This document shows positions 42,375 to 49,572 of a DNA stretch of 64,000 nucleotides, in pieces. Numbering within the stretch: the stretch's first letter is position 1; every line of letters begins with the position of its first letter. This DNA comes from Streptomyces sp. GQFP (GTDB taxonomy: Bacteria; Actinomycetota; Actinomycetes; Streptomycetales; Streptomycetaceae). The notes under the pieces were generated by a model. That model was given only the letters and a program-made list of their open reading frames with translations. It made no database searches and was not told where the DNA came from. Location: NCBI RefSeq assembly GCF_021545335.1, contig NZ_CP089312.1, positions 8,122,001 through 8,186,000 of the forward strand. Reading direction: 5' to 3'. The position numbers were made by a program, and so were the translations under genes.

Positions 42375-43019
42375 GTGACTGATTACGACGTACTCCGCGT
42401 CTTCTGCTCGCCCACCGGCGGATACGGCAACGAACTGGGCGTGGTCCGTGAGGGCTCCGTCATGCCGGAGCGGGACGAACGGCAGGCGTTCGCGGCGAAA
42501 CTCGGGTTCAGCGAGACCGTGTTCGTCGATGACCCCGAGCGCGGGGTCATCGACATCTACACCCCGACCCTGCGCCTGCCGTTCGCCGGTCACCCCTGCG
42601 TCGGCACGGCCTGGCTGCTCGACGTGCCCGAACTCGTCACACCGGCCGGGCTGGTGGGGGCCCGGCTGGACGGCGAGTTCAGCTGGATCGAGGCGCGGGC
42701 GGAGTGGGTGCCGGGGCGGACGCTGCGGCGGTACGGCTCGGCGGCGGAGGTGGACGCGCTGCCGGTGCCGCCGGCGGGGGAGTGGATCTACGCGTGGGCC
42801 TGGGAGGACGAGGCGGCGGGCCGAGTGCGTGCCCGCGGCTTTCCCGGCCGCGACGACGGCATCGAGGAGGACGAGGCGACGGGGGCGGCGGCGCTGCTGC
42901 TGACGCACGAGCTGGGCCGGGCGCTGAACATCACCCAGGGCAAGGGTTCACAGATACTGACGGCGCCCCAGCCGATGGGGTGGGTGGAGGTCGGGGGCCG
43001 GGTGTTCCTGGAGCGGTGA
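42375..43019 (+). CDS. PhzF family isomerase/epimerase-like protein
   Basis: 214 residues from GTG 42375. PhzF-family signatures: NELGVVREGSVMPERDERQAFAAKLGFSETVFVDDP (described; residues ~16-51, with the E in SETVF), RLPFAGHPCVGTAWLL (the HP-x-x-GTA motif) and EEDEATGAAALLL. It is shorter than the usual 260-290 residues because the second half of the fold is compact. Some relatives isomerise dihydro-hydroxyanthranilate; here the substrate is unknown. It sits between heme-uptake and heme-oxygenase genes without an obvious link. Confidence 0.82.
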   Translation: MTDYDVLRVFCSPTGGYGNELGVVREGSVMPERDERQAFAAKLGFSETVFVDDPERGVIDIYTPTLRLPFAGHPCVGTAWLLDVPELVTPAGLVGARLDGEFSWIEARAEWVPGRTLRRYGSAAEVDALPVPPAGEWIYAWAWEDEAAGRVRARGFPGRDDGIEEDEATGAAALLLTHELGRALNITQGKGSQILTAPQPMGWVEVGGRVFLER

Positions 43020-43025
43020 GCTTTC

Positions 43026-43178
43026 TTCGCCCCCGCCGCCCCTACCCGTCCCATCCTCGGGGGCTCCGCCCCCGAACCCCCGCTCCTCAAACGCCGGAGG
43101 GGCTGAATACCCAGCCGTAGCGGGGGTCTGGGGGCGCAGCCCCCAGGGATGGGTACGGGTAGGGGCGGCGGGGGCGAA
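43026..43178. terminator. Nested inverted repeats, dispersed Streptomyces element, bidirectional terminator
   Basis: An outer pair of about 31 nt (43026-43056 with 43147-43178, one extra T in the right arm) encloses two perfect hairpins. These are TCGGGGGC-TCC-GCCCCCGA (43057-43075) and CTGGGGGC-GCA-type stem CTGGGGGC/GCCCCCAG (43128-43146). Between them is the familiar CTCCTCAAACGCCGGAGGGG segment. It separates convergent phzF-like and heme-oxygenase genes. Related elements are frequent in Streptomyces intergenic regions. Confidence 0.85.
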
Positions 43179-43195
43179 ACACCCCGGGGTGACCG

Positions 43196-43849
43196 TCACG
43201 CGGACATGGGGAACTCCTCGCCCAACGCCCGGAAGACGCCCGTGTTGAGCGCGAACGCCCGCTTGCACTCCGCCACGATCCGCTGTCGCTCCAGCTCGTC
43301 CACCGCCACCCCCGCCCCGTCCAGCAACTCGCGATACCCCCGCTTGAACGCCGCCGGGTTCGTGATCTCCTCGAAGACGTAGAAGCGGACGCCGTCCCCC
43401 TTGCGGGCGAAGCCCCACGTCTTCTCGGCCCGGTCGCGGATGATCTGGCCGCCGGAGAGGTCTCCGAGGTAGCGGGTGTAGTGGTGGGCGATGTATCCGG
43501 CCGGCCACTCCCGGGCGCACTCGGCGACCCGGTCCGCGTACGCCCGCGTCGCGGGCAGCGCGGTGAGCGTCGCTCGCCAGTCGGCGCCGCGCAGATGCGC
43601 GAGGTCCTTCTCCAGCGCCGGCAGCCGCATCAGCTCGGGCTGGATGAAGGGACCCGCCACCGGGTCGGACGCCAGCCGTCCGGCCGCCGCCTCCAGAGCC
43701 TCGTACACGAACCACAACTGCTCGGTGTAGCGCGCGTACGCGTCCACGCCGAGCCTGCCGCCGAGCATGTCGCTCATGAACGTCGAGGTCTCCGCCTCCA
43801 CGTGCTGCTCGTGCGACGCGGTGCGGATGACTGTCGAAAAGGAGTCCAT
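43196..43849 (-). CDS. Heme oxygenase (biliverdin-producing)
   Basis: 217 residues. The proximal His is in the N-terminal helix (RTASHEQHVEAETSTF), and the distal helix motif is YLGDLSGGQIIRDRA (about 127-141). Both are diagnostic of HmuO-type enzymes. It opens imported heme with O2 and reductant, giving biliverdin, CO and Fe(II) in the cytoplasm. It completes the route HtaA-HmuTUV-heme oxygenase in this window. An iron box lies 14 nt upstream of the start codon. Confidence 0.94.
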   Translation of the reverse strand: MDSFSTVIRTASHEQHVEAETSTFMSDMLGGRLGVDAYARYTEQLWFVYEALEAAAGRLASDPVAGPFIQPELMRLPALEKDLAHLRGADWRATLTALPATRAYADRVAECAREWPAGYIAHHYTRYLGDLSGGQIIRDRAEKTWGFARKGDGVRFYVFEEITNPAAFKRGYRELLDGAGVAVDELERQRIVAECKRAFALNTGVFRALGEEFPMSA

Positions 43850-43862
43850 GAGACCTATCCTC

Positions 43863-43881
43863 TGAGGTAAGGCTAACCTAA
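43863..43881 (-). promoter_or_regulatory. Iron box upstream of heme oxygenase
   Basis: TGAGGTAAGGCTAACCTAA matches TTAGGTTAGGCTAACCTAA at 17 of 19 positions, the best of the three boxes. It lies 14-32 nt before the start codon of the minus-strand gene, where a bound repressor would block transcription. Confidence 0.88.
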
Positions 43882-43890
43882 GTCAATACC

Positions 43891-43913
43891 TTTACCGACT
43901 GGCTGTCGGTAAA
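43891..43913. promoter_or_regulatory. Second palindrome upstream of heme oxygenase
   Basis: TTTACCGAC-TGGCT-GTCGGTAAA, perfect 9-bp arms with a 5-nt spacer, next to the iron box. It is AT-rich compared with the surroundings. Likely a second regulator site (for example a heme-responsive or TetR-type protein), or possibly part of the promoter. Confidence 0.6.
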
Positions 43914-43935
43914 AGCGTACCCAGAAAAAGCAGCC

Positions 43936-43962
43936 AGCCCGCCCTCAAGGAGAAGGCGGGCT
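43936..43962 (-). terminator. Intrinsic terminator of map
   Basis: AGCCCGCC / GGCGGGCT, 8-bp stem, 11-nt loop. On the minus strand it is followed by GGCTGCTTTTTC, a T-run rare in this genome. It lies 30 nt after the map stop. Confidence 0.85.
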
Positions 43963-43991
43963 GTATGTCAGGTTTATGGATGGTGGGCGGG

Positions 43992-44849
43992 TCAGGGCAG
44001 CGTGAGGATCTCCACGCCCGAGTCGGTCACCACGAGCGTGTGCTCGAACTGGGCCGTGCGCTTGCGGTCCTTGGTGACGACCGTCCAGCCGTCGTCCCAC
44101 ATGTCGTACTCGTACGTGCCCAGCGTCAGCATCGGCTCGATGGTGAAGGTCATCCCGGGCTGGATGAGGGTCGTGGCGTGGGGGCTGTCGTAGTGCGGGA
44201 CGATCAGGCCGGAGTGGAACGAGGAATTGATGCCGTGGCCTGTGAAGTCGCGGACGACTCCGTAGCCGAAGCGCTTGGCGTACGACTCGATGACCCGGCC
44301 GATGATGTTGATCTGCCGGCCCGGCCTGACCGCCTTGATCGCCCGGTCCAGGGACTCCCGGGTGCGCTCGACGAGCAGCCTGCTCTCCTCGTCCACGTCC
44401 CCGACCAGGTACGTCGCGTTGGTGTCGCCGTGCACCCCGCCGATGTACGCCGTCACGTCGAGGTTGATGATGTCGCCGTCCCGCAGCACCGTCGAGTCCG
44501 GGATGCCGTGGCAGATGACCTCGTTGACGGACGTGCACAGAGACTTGGGGAAGCCGCGGTAACCGAGGGTGGACGGGTAGGCGCCGTGGTCGCACATGTA
44601 CTCGTGCGCCACCCGGTCCAACTCGTCGGTGGTCACCCCGGGCACGATGAGCTTCGCGGCCTCCGCCATCGCCCGCGCGGCGATCCGCCCGGCGATCCGC
44701 ATCGCCTCGATCGTCTCGGGCGTCTGCACCTCCGCCCCGGTGTACGGGGTCGGTGCGGGCTTCCCGACGTACTCGGGACGCCGGATGTTTCCGGGCACGG
44801 AACGGATGGGGGACAGGTCCCCTGGTACGAGCAGCGACTGGCCAGACAT
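43992..44849 (-). CDS. map: Methionine aminopeptidase, type I
   Basis: 285 residues from ATG 44849. All metal ligands are visible: D in LDVTAYIGG, D in GDTNATYL, H in FTGHGINSSFH, E in FTIEPML and E in TAQFEHTLVV, plus substrate His in VICHGIPD. It removes initiator Met co-translationally with divalent metal. The N-terminal ~40-residue extension (LSPIRSVPGNIRRPEYVGKP) is the actinobacterial type Ic linker. Streptomyces usually has several map copies; this is the stand-alone version. Confidence 0.95.
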   Translation of the reverse strand: MSGQSLLVPGDLSPIRSVPGNIRRPEYVGKPAPTPYTGAEVQTPETIEAMRIAGRIAARAMAEAAKLIVPGVTTDELDRVAHEYMCDHGAYPSTLGYRGFPKSLCTSVNEVICHGIPDSTVLRDGDIINLDVTAYIGGVHGDTNATYLVGDVDEESRLLVERTRESLDRAIKAVRPGRQINIIGRVIESYAKRFGYGVVRDFTGHGINSSFHSGLIVPHYDSPHATTLIQPGMTFTIEPMLTLGTYEYDMWDDGWTVVTKDRKRTAQFEHTLVVTDSGVEILTLP

Positions 44850-44909
44850 GACAGTGAGTTTAACGAGCGTGGGTGGGGGACGATGAACGTGGTGAAAGGA
44901 GCGTGGGCA

Positions 44910-45137
44910 ATGGCCCTGTTCAAGAAGCGCACGGTCGGTAAACCGGGCGAGTGGTACTACTGCCTGGAGCACAAGAAGGTCGAAGAGGGGCCGGACTGTC
45001 CGGGCAAGGACCGGTTCGGTCCGTATGCCACTCGCGCGGAGGCCGAACACGCGATGGAGACGGCCCGCGAGCGGAACCTTGAGTGGGAGAACGATCCCAA
45101 GTGGCACGAGGGAGCGCGCGGCGGGGACCAGGACTGA
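44910..45137 (+). CDS. Conserved small protein next to map, 75 residues
   Basis: ATG 44910 after GAAAGGAG. The sequence begins MALFKKRTVGKPGEWYYC, then has LEHKKVEEGPDCPGKDRFGPY and ATRAEAEHAMETARERNLEW. WYYC-x(3)HKK-x(4)G-x-DCPGKDRFGPYAT looks like a small zinc- or SPOR-like fold, but I know no function. It is divergent from map, starting 60 nt from it, an arrangement kept in many streptomycetes. Confidence 0.75.
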   Translation: MALFKKRTVGKPGEWYYCLEHKKVEEGPDCPGKDRFGPYATRAEAEHAMETARERNLEWENDPKWHEGARGGDQD

Positions 45138-45145
45138 GTTGTCGG

Positions 45146-45229
45146 GGGCGGTTCGTTGGCTGCGGGTGCGCTGTGGCTGGTCGCGCCCACGCGGCGGAGC
45201 CGCAGATCAGATACAGCCCCGCGCCCCTG
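45146..45229. repeat. Streptomyces dispersed intergenic repeat, copy B (inverted)
   Basis: Reverse complement begins CAGGGGCGCGGGGCTGTATC and continues with GCGCGACCAGCCAC and CGCAGCCAACGAAC, matching copy A at 36946-37004. It contains an internal GCGGC/GCCGC hairpin. It occupies the whole gap between the small gene and the MFS stop. Confidence 0.75.
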
Positions 45230-45235
45230 AGCAGG

Positions 45236-46534
45236 TCAGATCGCCCTCTGTTTGGCAGTACCGCCAGTCTTCTCCCGTTGCTTTCGTAGCCGTATCGCGT
45301 GTTCGTTCGTTCGGACGTCGTAGCGCATCAGGGCCGGTAGGCACAGGGCCAGTGCGCCCACGCCCGCCGCGCAGGCCAGGCCGCCCGACCAGACCGATGT
45401 GCGCACCCCGCGCAACGCGGCCACGCCGCCTGCCCTGACCTGGCCGAGCTGGGGGCCGACCGAGTAGGAGAGCAGTTCGATGCCGGCGAGGCGGCCGCGT
45501 AGTTCGTCCGGGATGGTCTGGTTCCACATCGCGCCTCGGAAGATCCCGCTGATCATGTCGAAGCAGCCGGCGAGGAGGAGGAACAGCAGGACCAGCCATA
45601 CGTTGGCTACGGTCCCGGACGCGGCGATCGCCAGGCCCCAGCCCGCCGCCCCGAGCACCACCATCCGCCCGTGCCGGTGCACCCGTGAGGTCCAGCCGCT
45701 GGTGAGGCTCACGAGCAGGGAACCGGCCGGGATCGCCGCGTACATCAGGCCCAGCGACCACTCGGCGTTCAACTCGTCCGCCAGGAACGGGAGGACGGCC
45801 AGCGGCATCGCCAGGAACATCGCGGCCAGGTCGATGGCGTACGTCCCGAGGAGTTCCTTGCGGTTCCACGCGTAGCGGGCGCCCTCCGCGATCGACCGGA
45901 GGGAGGGTTTCGCGGCCTCGTGGGAGGCGGGGGAGGCGGCCAGCCCCACGACGAACAGCAGGGACACGGCGAAGGTCACGACATCGACGGCGTACGCCCA
46001 GCCGAGCCCCGCGTACGCCACGACCACGCCCGCGAGCGCCGGGCCCGCGACCCCGCCGACCGTCCAGCGGAAGGAGTTGAGCGCCGCCGCGGCCGGCAGA
46101 TGTTCGTGCGCCACGATCCTCGGCATCAGCGAGTCCAGCGCCGGCCGTTGCACCGACCCGAGGGCCGAGGTGAGCGCGGCGACGACGTACAGCGGCCAGA
46201 TGAGGGGGTCGGGCAGCAGGGCGTTGACGAGCAGTGCGGCGCACAGCAGCCCCTGCCCGGCCTCCGTCCACAGGATCAGCTTCCGTTTGTCCGCCGCGTC
46301 GGCCAGCGCCCCGCCGTACAGCCCGAACACGATCAGCGGGACCAGCTCCACGGCCCCGATCGCCCCGACCGCGGCGGCCGACCCGGTCAGCTCCTTCATC
46401 TGCACCGGCAGCGCGACGAAGGTCAGAAAACTCCCGAAGTTGGTGATCAGCCCCGACAGCCAGAGCTTCCGGAAGTCGGGGGAGGCCCGCCAGGGGGAGA
46501 GGTCGGGGAGGAGGGCACGGAGCGCTGAGGTCAC
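45236..46534 (-). CDS. MFS transporter, EntS/MFS_3-type exporter
   Basis: 432 residues from GTG 46534; no good ribosome site precedes it. Twelve helices. Motifs typical of the MFS_3/EntS group: FRKLWLSGLITNFGSFLTFVALPVQMKELTGS (described; residues ~22-53), GALADAADKRKLILWTEA and RPALDSLMPRIV. Members export siderophores or drugs. The nearby iron genes make a siderophore role conceivable, but no biosynthesis genes are present here. Confidence 0.85.
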   Translation of the reverse strand: MTSALRALLPDLSPWRASPDFRKLWLSGLITNFGSFLTFVALPVQMKELTGSAAAVGAIGAVELVPLIVFGLYGGALADAADKRKLILWTEAGQGLLCAALLVNALLPDPLIWPLYVVAALTSALGSVQRPALDSLMPRIVAHEHLPAAAALNSFRWTVGGVAGPALAGVVVAYAGLGWAYAVDVVTFAVSLLFVVGLAASPASHEAAKPSLRSIAEGARYAWNRKELLGTYAIDLAAMFLAMPLAVLPFLADELNAEWSLGLMYAAIPAGSLLVSLTSGWTSRVHRHGRMVVLGAAGWGLAIAASGTVANVWLVLLFLLLAGCFDMISGIFRGAMWNQTIPDELRGRLAGIELLSYSVGPQLGQVRAGGVAALRGVRTSVWSGGLACAAGVGALALCLPALMRYDVRTNEHAIRLRKQREKTGGTAKQRAI

Positions 46535-46617
46535 GGGGGGTCATGCTGTGGGGTGGGGGAGGGCGAAGCAACAGGTTTATTCGGGAAGGGTTTTCCCGAT
46601 CTTCGGGAAGGGCGTCT

Positions 46618-47187
46618 TCACCAGCGGGACGGCGGCGGTGCCGTCAGGACATCCGCCAGCCTCGACAGCCGGTCACGGAAACTCCGCCGCCCTCGGACCA
46701 CCGGCACCGAGTTCTCCCCGACCGCCGCGCTGACCAGGTGCTGCACCGTGTCCAGGTCCAGTTCCAGGCCCTCCGGCACCGCCAGCGACTCATGCGCCAG
46801 CGACACCAGTTCCCCCTCACCCGACCCCAGCACCAGCACCTTCACGCCGCTCCGCCGAGCGTCGAGAACCCGCTCCAGCAGGCCGCCGTCCACCCCCTCC
46901 GGCGCCACCATCAGCAACGTCTCACCCCGGCGGGCCGCCTCGATCCGCCCGAGCCCGTCCGACCGTACGAGCGTCGGGGCCAGCTCGGGTGTCCCCGACC
47001 ACGCCGCCTCGTCCACGAGATGGGCCGCCAGGTGCCACGGCTCGTACTCCGGCGTGCCCGCCAACAGCAGTCCGCCCCCGTACGACACCACGGATCCCCG
47101 TAACGCCCCCGCGAACCTCCGCGTGGCCCCCAACCACTCGGTTCCCGCGAGCACTTCGCGGAGCAGCGCGACCCGTACGGCGTCCAT
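46618..47187 (-). CDS. Conserved hypothetical protein (SIS-like fold possible)
   Basis: 189 residues from ATG 47187; an in-frame start at 47214 would add nine. VVSYGGGLLLAGTPEYEPWHLAAHLVDEAAW, then TLLMVAPEGVDGGLLERVLD and VKVLVLGSGEGELVSLAHESLAVPEG (all described), give Rossmann-like strand-helix repeats reminiscent of sugar isomerase (SIS) domains, without the substrate Ser/Thr loop being clear. Widespread in Streptomyces, not characterised as far as I know. It ends 83 nt before the MFS start, same strand. Confidence 0.7.
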   Translation of the reverse strand: MDAVRVALLREVLAGTEWLGATRRFAGALRGSVVSYGGGLLLAGTPEYEPWHLAAHLVDEAAWSGTPELAPTLVRSDGLGRIEAARRGETLLMVAPEGVDGGLLERVLDARRSGVKVLVLGSGEGELVSLAHESLAVPEGLELDLDTVQHLVSAAVGENSVPVVRGRRSFRDRLSRLADVLTAPPPSRW

Positions 47188-47342
47188 GACCGCGCATCCT
47201 GCCGCAACGGACAACTCGGGGCGCTCACTTCACAGTGTTTTCGCCCAACCTGGGTAAGGACACGAATCACTGCCCTCACCACGCACTCATCTACCACGTA
47301 GGCACCTACTTACCGACTCACCGCCCCACCGAGGAGCCGCAC

Positions 47343-48419
47343 ATGACCGTCGAGACGAGCATCCCCTTCTGGTCCGGCCAGGAGGGCTACGCCAGTTACC
47401 GCATCCCGGCCGTCGTCGTCACCCACTCCGGTACCGTGCTCGCCTTCTGCGAGGGCCGGGTCGACTCCGCGTCGGACCACGGTCACATCGACATCGTGCT
47501 GAAGCGGTCCACGGACGGCGGCCGCACCTGGGGCCCGCTCACGGTCGCCGCCAACAACGGCGTCCATCTCGCGGGCAACCCCGCCCCCGTCGTCCTCGAC
47601 ACCGGCCGCATCCTCCTCGTGTACGTCCGGGCCTCGGGCGCGGTGACCGAGAAGGACATCCTGCTCGGCAACGTCTCGGCCGCCGACGGCCGCCGTATCT
47701 GGGTCCGCCACAGCGACGACGACGGCGTCAGCTGGTCCTCCTCCGTGGAGATCACCGACCAGGTCAAGCACACGGACTGGCGCTGGTACGCCACCACCCC
47801 CGGCCACGCCATCCAGCTGAGCGGCGGCCGGGTCGTCGTCGCCGCCAACCACACGATTCCGCCCACCGGCGAGGACCTGGGCAACGAGGCCCGCTACAAC
47901 AGCGGCCACTGTCTGCTCAGCGACGACCGCGGCGAGAGCTGGTACATCGGGTACCTGGACGAGAACACCAACGGGTACATCAACGTCAACGAGACCACCG
48001 CCGCCGAACTCCCCGACGGCCGCGTCTACTTCAACACCCGCAACGACTCCCCGTCACCCGGCAACCGCGCCGACGCCCACTCCACGGACGGCGGCCGGAC
48101 CCTCGTCAAGCAGTTCCGCCCGCAGGCCGGTCTGGCCGCCCCCATCTGCCAGGGCAGTGTGCTCCAGTTCCGCGACCCCGATCTGCTCCTCTTCTCCGGG
48201 CCCGCCGATCCCGCCGCCCGTGCCCTGATGACCATCCGCGTCTCCACAGACGGCGGCACCACCTGGCGCCCCGTGCACACGGTGAACGGCCTGCCCGCCG
48301 CCTACTCCGACCTCGTCCGGATCGACGCCGACACCGTCGGACTCCTCTTCGAGACCGGCGACTTCGGCCCGTACGAGAGGATCCCCTTCCGGCGGGTGCC
48401 CGTGACCCAGCTCACCTGA
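47343..48419 (+). CDS. Exo-alpha-sialidase-like protein (GH33 fold)
   Basis: 358 residues; ATG 47343 follows GAGGAG. Six-bladed sialidase features: YRIPAVVV (YRIP, arginine of the triad), Asp boxes STDGGRTW, SDDDGVSW, SDDRGESW, STDGGRTL and STDGGTTW, and FEGR-like FCEGRVDSASDHGHIDI. There is no signal peptide, so it is probably cytoplasmic or exported by an unknown route. It may cleave sialic or related acidic sugars, but soil actinomycetes often carry relatives of unknown substrate. A short dyad GTAGG-CA-CCTAC lies at 47298-47309 upstream. Confidence 0.85.
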   Translation: MTVETSIPFWSGQEGYASYRIPAVVVTHSGTVLAFCEGRVDSASDHGHIDIVLKRSTDGGRTWGPLTVAANNGVHLAGNPAPVVLDTGRILLVYVRASGAVTEKDILLGNVSAADGRRIWVRHSDDDGVSWSSSVEITDQVKHTDWRWYATTPGHAIQLSGGRVVVAANHTIPPTGEDLGNEARYNSGHCLLSDDRGESWYIGYLDENTNGYINVNETTAAELPDGRVYFNTRNDSPSPGNRADAHSTDGGRTLVKQFRPQAGLAAPICQGSVLQFRDPDLLLFSGPADPAARALMTIRVSTDGGTTWRPVHTVNGLPAAYSDLVRIDADTVGLLFETGDFGPYERIPFRRVPVTQLT

Positions 48420-48456
48420 TCCCATGGGTGCCCTGGCACGGACGTAAAGTCGGCCC

Positions 48457-49182
48457 ATGACCTCTACCGACAGTGCACAGACCCCTGCCCAGGCCCCTGC
48501 GAAGGCCCCCGCCAAGGACCCCTGGGACCTTCCCGACGTCTCCGGGCTCGTCGTCGGCGTGCTCGGCGGGACCGGGCCGCAGGGCAAGGGCCTCGCCTAC
48601 CGGCTCGCCAGGGCCGGCCAGAAGGTGATCATCGGGTCGCGCGCCGCCGACCGTGCCCAGGCCGCCGCCGACGAACTCGGCCACGGGGTCGAGGGCGCCG
48701 ACAACGCCGAGACCGCGCGCCGCAGCGACATCGTGATCGTCGCCGTGCCCTGGGACGGACACGGCAAGACCCTCGAATCGTTGCGCGAGGAACTGGCCGG
48801 CAAGCTCGTCGTGGACTGTGTGAACCCGCTCGGCTTCGACAAGAAGGGCGCGTTCGCGCTGAAGCCGGAGGAGGGCAGCGCCGCCGAACAGGCCGCCGCC
48901 CTGCTGCCGGACTCCCGGGTCACGGCCGCCTTCCACCACCTGTCGGCCGTACTGCTCCAGGACCCGGAGATCGAGGAGATCGACACCGATGTGATGGTCC
49001 TCGGCGAGGAGCGCGCGGACGTGGAGATCGTGCAGGCGCTCGCCGGCCGTATCCCCGGCATGCGCGGGGTCTTCTCGGGCCGGCTGCGCAACGCCCACCA
49101 GGTCGAGTCGCTGGTCGCCAACCTGATCTCGGTGAACCGCCGCTACAAGGCCCACGCGGGCCTGCGCGTCACCGACATCTGA
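48457..49182 (+). CDS. npdG: NADPH-dependent F420 reductase
   Basis: 241 residues. After a Pro/Ala-rich N-terminus the Rossmann motif reads VVGVLGGTGPQGKGLAYRLARAG (about 29-51). NADP-selecting IIGSRAADRAQ and the motifs VIVAVPWDGHG and VVDCVNPLGFDKKGAF follow. FAMILY: FNO, transferring hydride between NADPH and coenzyme F420, supplying F420H2 to reductases and antibiotic enzymes. The ATG follows the sialidase stop by 37 nt. Confidence 0.9.
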   Translation: MTSTDSAQTPAQAPAKAPAKDPWDLPDVSGLVVGVLGGTGPQGKGLAYRLARAGQKVIIGSRAADRAQAAADELGHGVEGADNAETARRSDIVIVAVPWDGHGKTLESLREELAGKLVVDCVNPLGFDKKGAFALKPEEGSAAEQAAALLPDSRVTAAFHHLSAVLLQDPEIEEIDTDVMVLGEERADVEIVQALAGRIPGMRGVFSGRLRNAHQVESLVANLISVNRRYKAHAGLRVTDI

Positions 49183-49261
49183 GCGGATGGGGGACACTGG
49201 ACGGGTTTCCGTTTCCGGCAGTGTCCCCCCGACCGGTGTCCCCGACAGGAGAGCAGTCCAC

Positions 49262-49432
49262 ATGCCCCGCCTCGCCCTCTACGCCCTGGCCGTCTGCCTG
49301 CTCGCCGTGGCCGCCGCCGTCGTGTCCTTCGTCCAGGGCAACCTGCTGGGGATCGTGTGGGTGCTGCTGGCCGGGCTGTCGTCCAACATGTGCTGGTACT
49401 ACGTCCGGCGCGGCAAGCAGACCCACGGATAA
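49262..49432 (+). CDS. Small membrane protein, 56 residues
   Basis: ATG 49262 after GACAGGAGAG. Two hydrophobic segments (LALYALAVCLLAVAAAVVSF and LGIVWVLLAGLSSNMCWYYV) are joined by QGN, with a basic C-terminus RRGKQTHG. It looks like a hairpin membrane peptide. No family recognised. It is 80 nt after npdG and may be co-transcribed. Confidence 0.7.
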   Translation: MPRLALYALAVCLLAVAAAVVSFVQGNLLGIVWVLLAGLSSNMCWYYVRRGKQTHG

Positions 49433-49572
49433 ACCGAAGCCAGAGGAGTTTCACCGCTTCGAAGGAAGCTGCCGGGCTTTCCCTGGAGATGCCGGTCGGC
49501 CGGTCATAGCGTCCTGCGGGTAGACGGATCGCCGCGATCCTCACTGTGTCCGGCAAGGAGTACCGCACCCCG

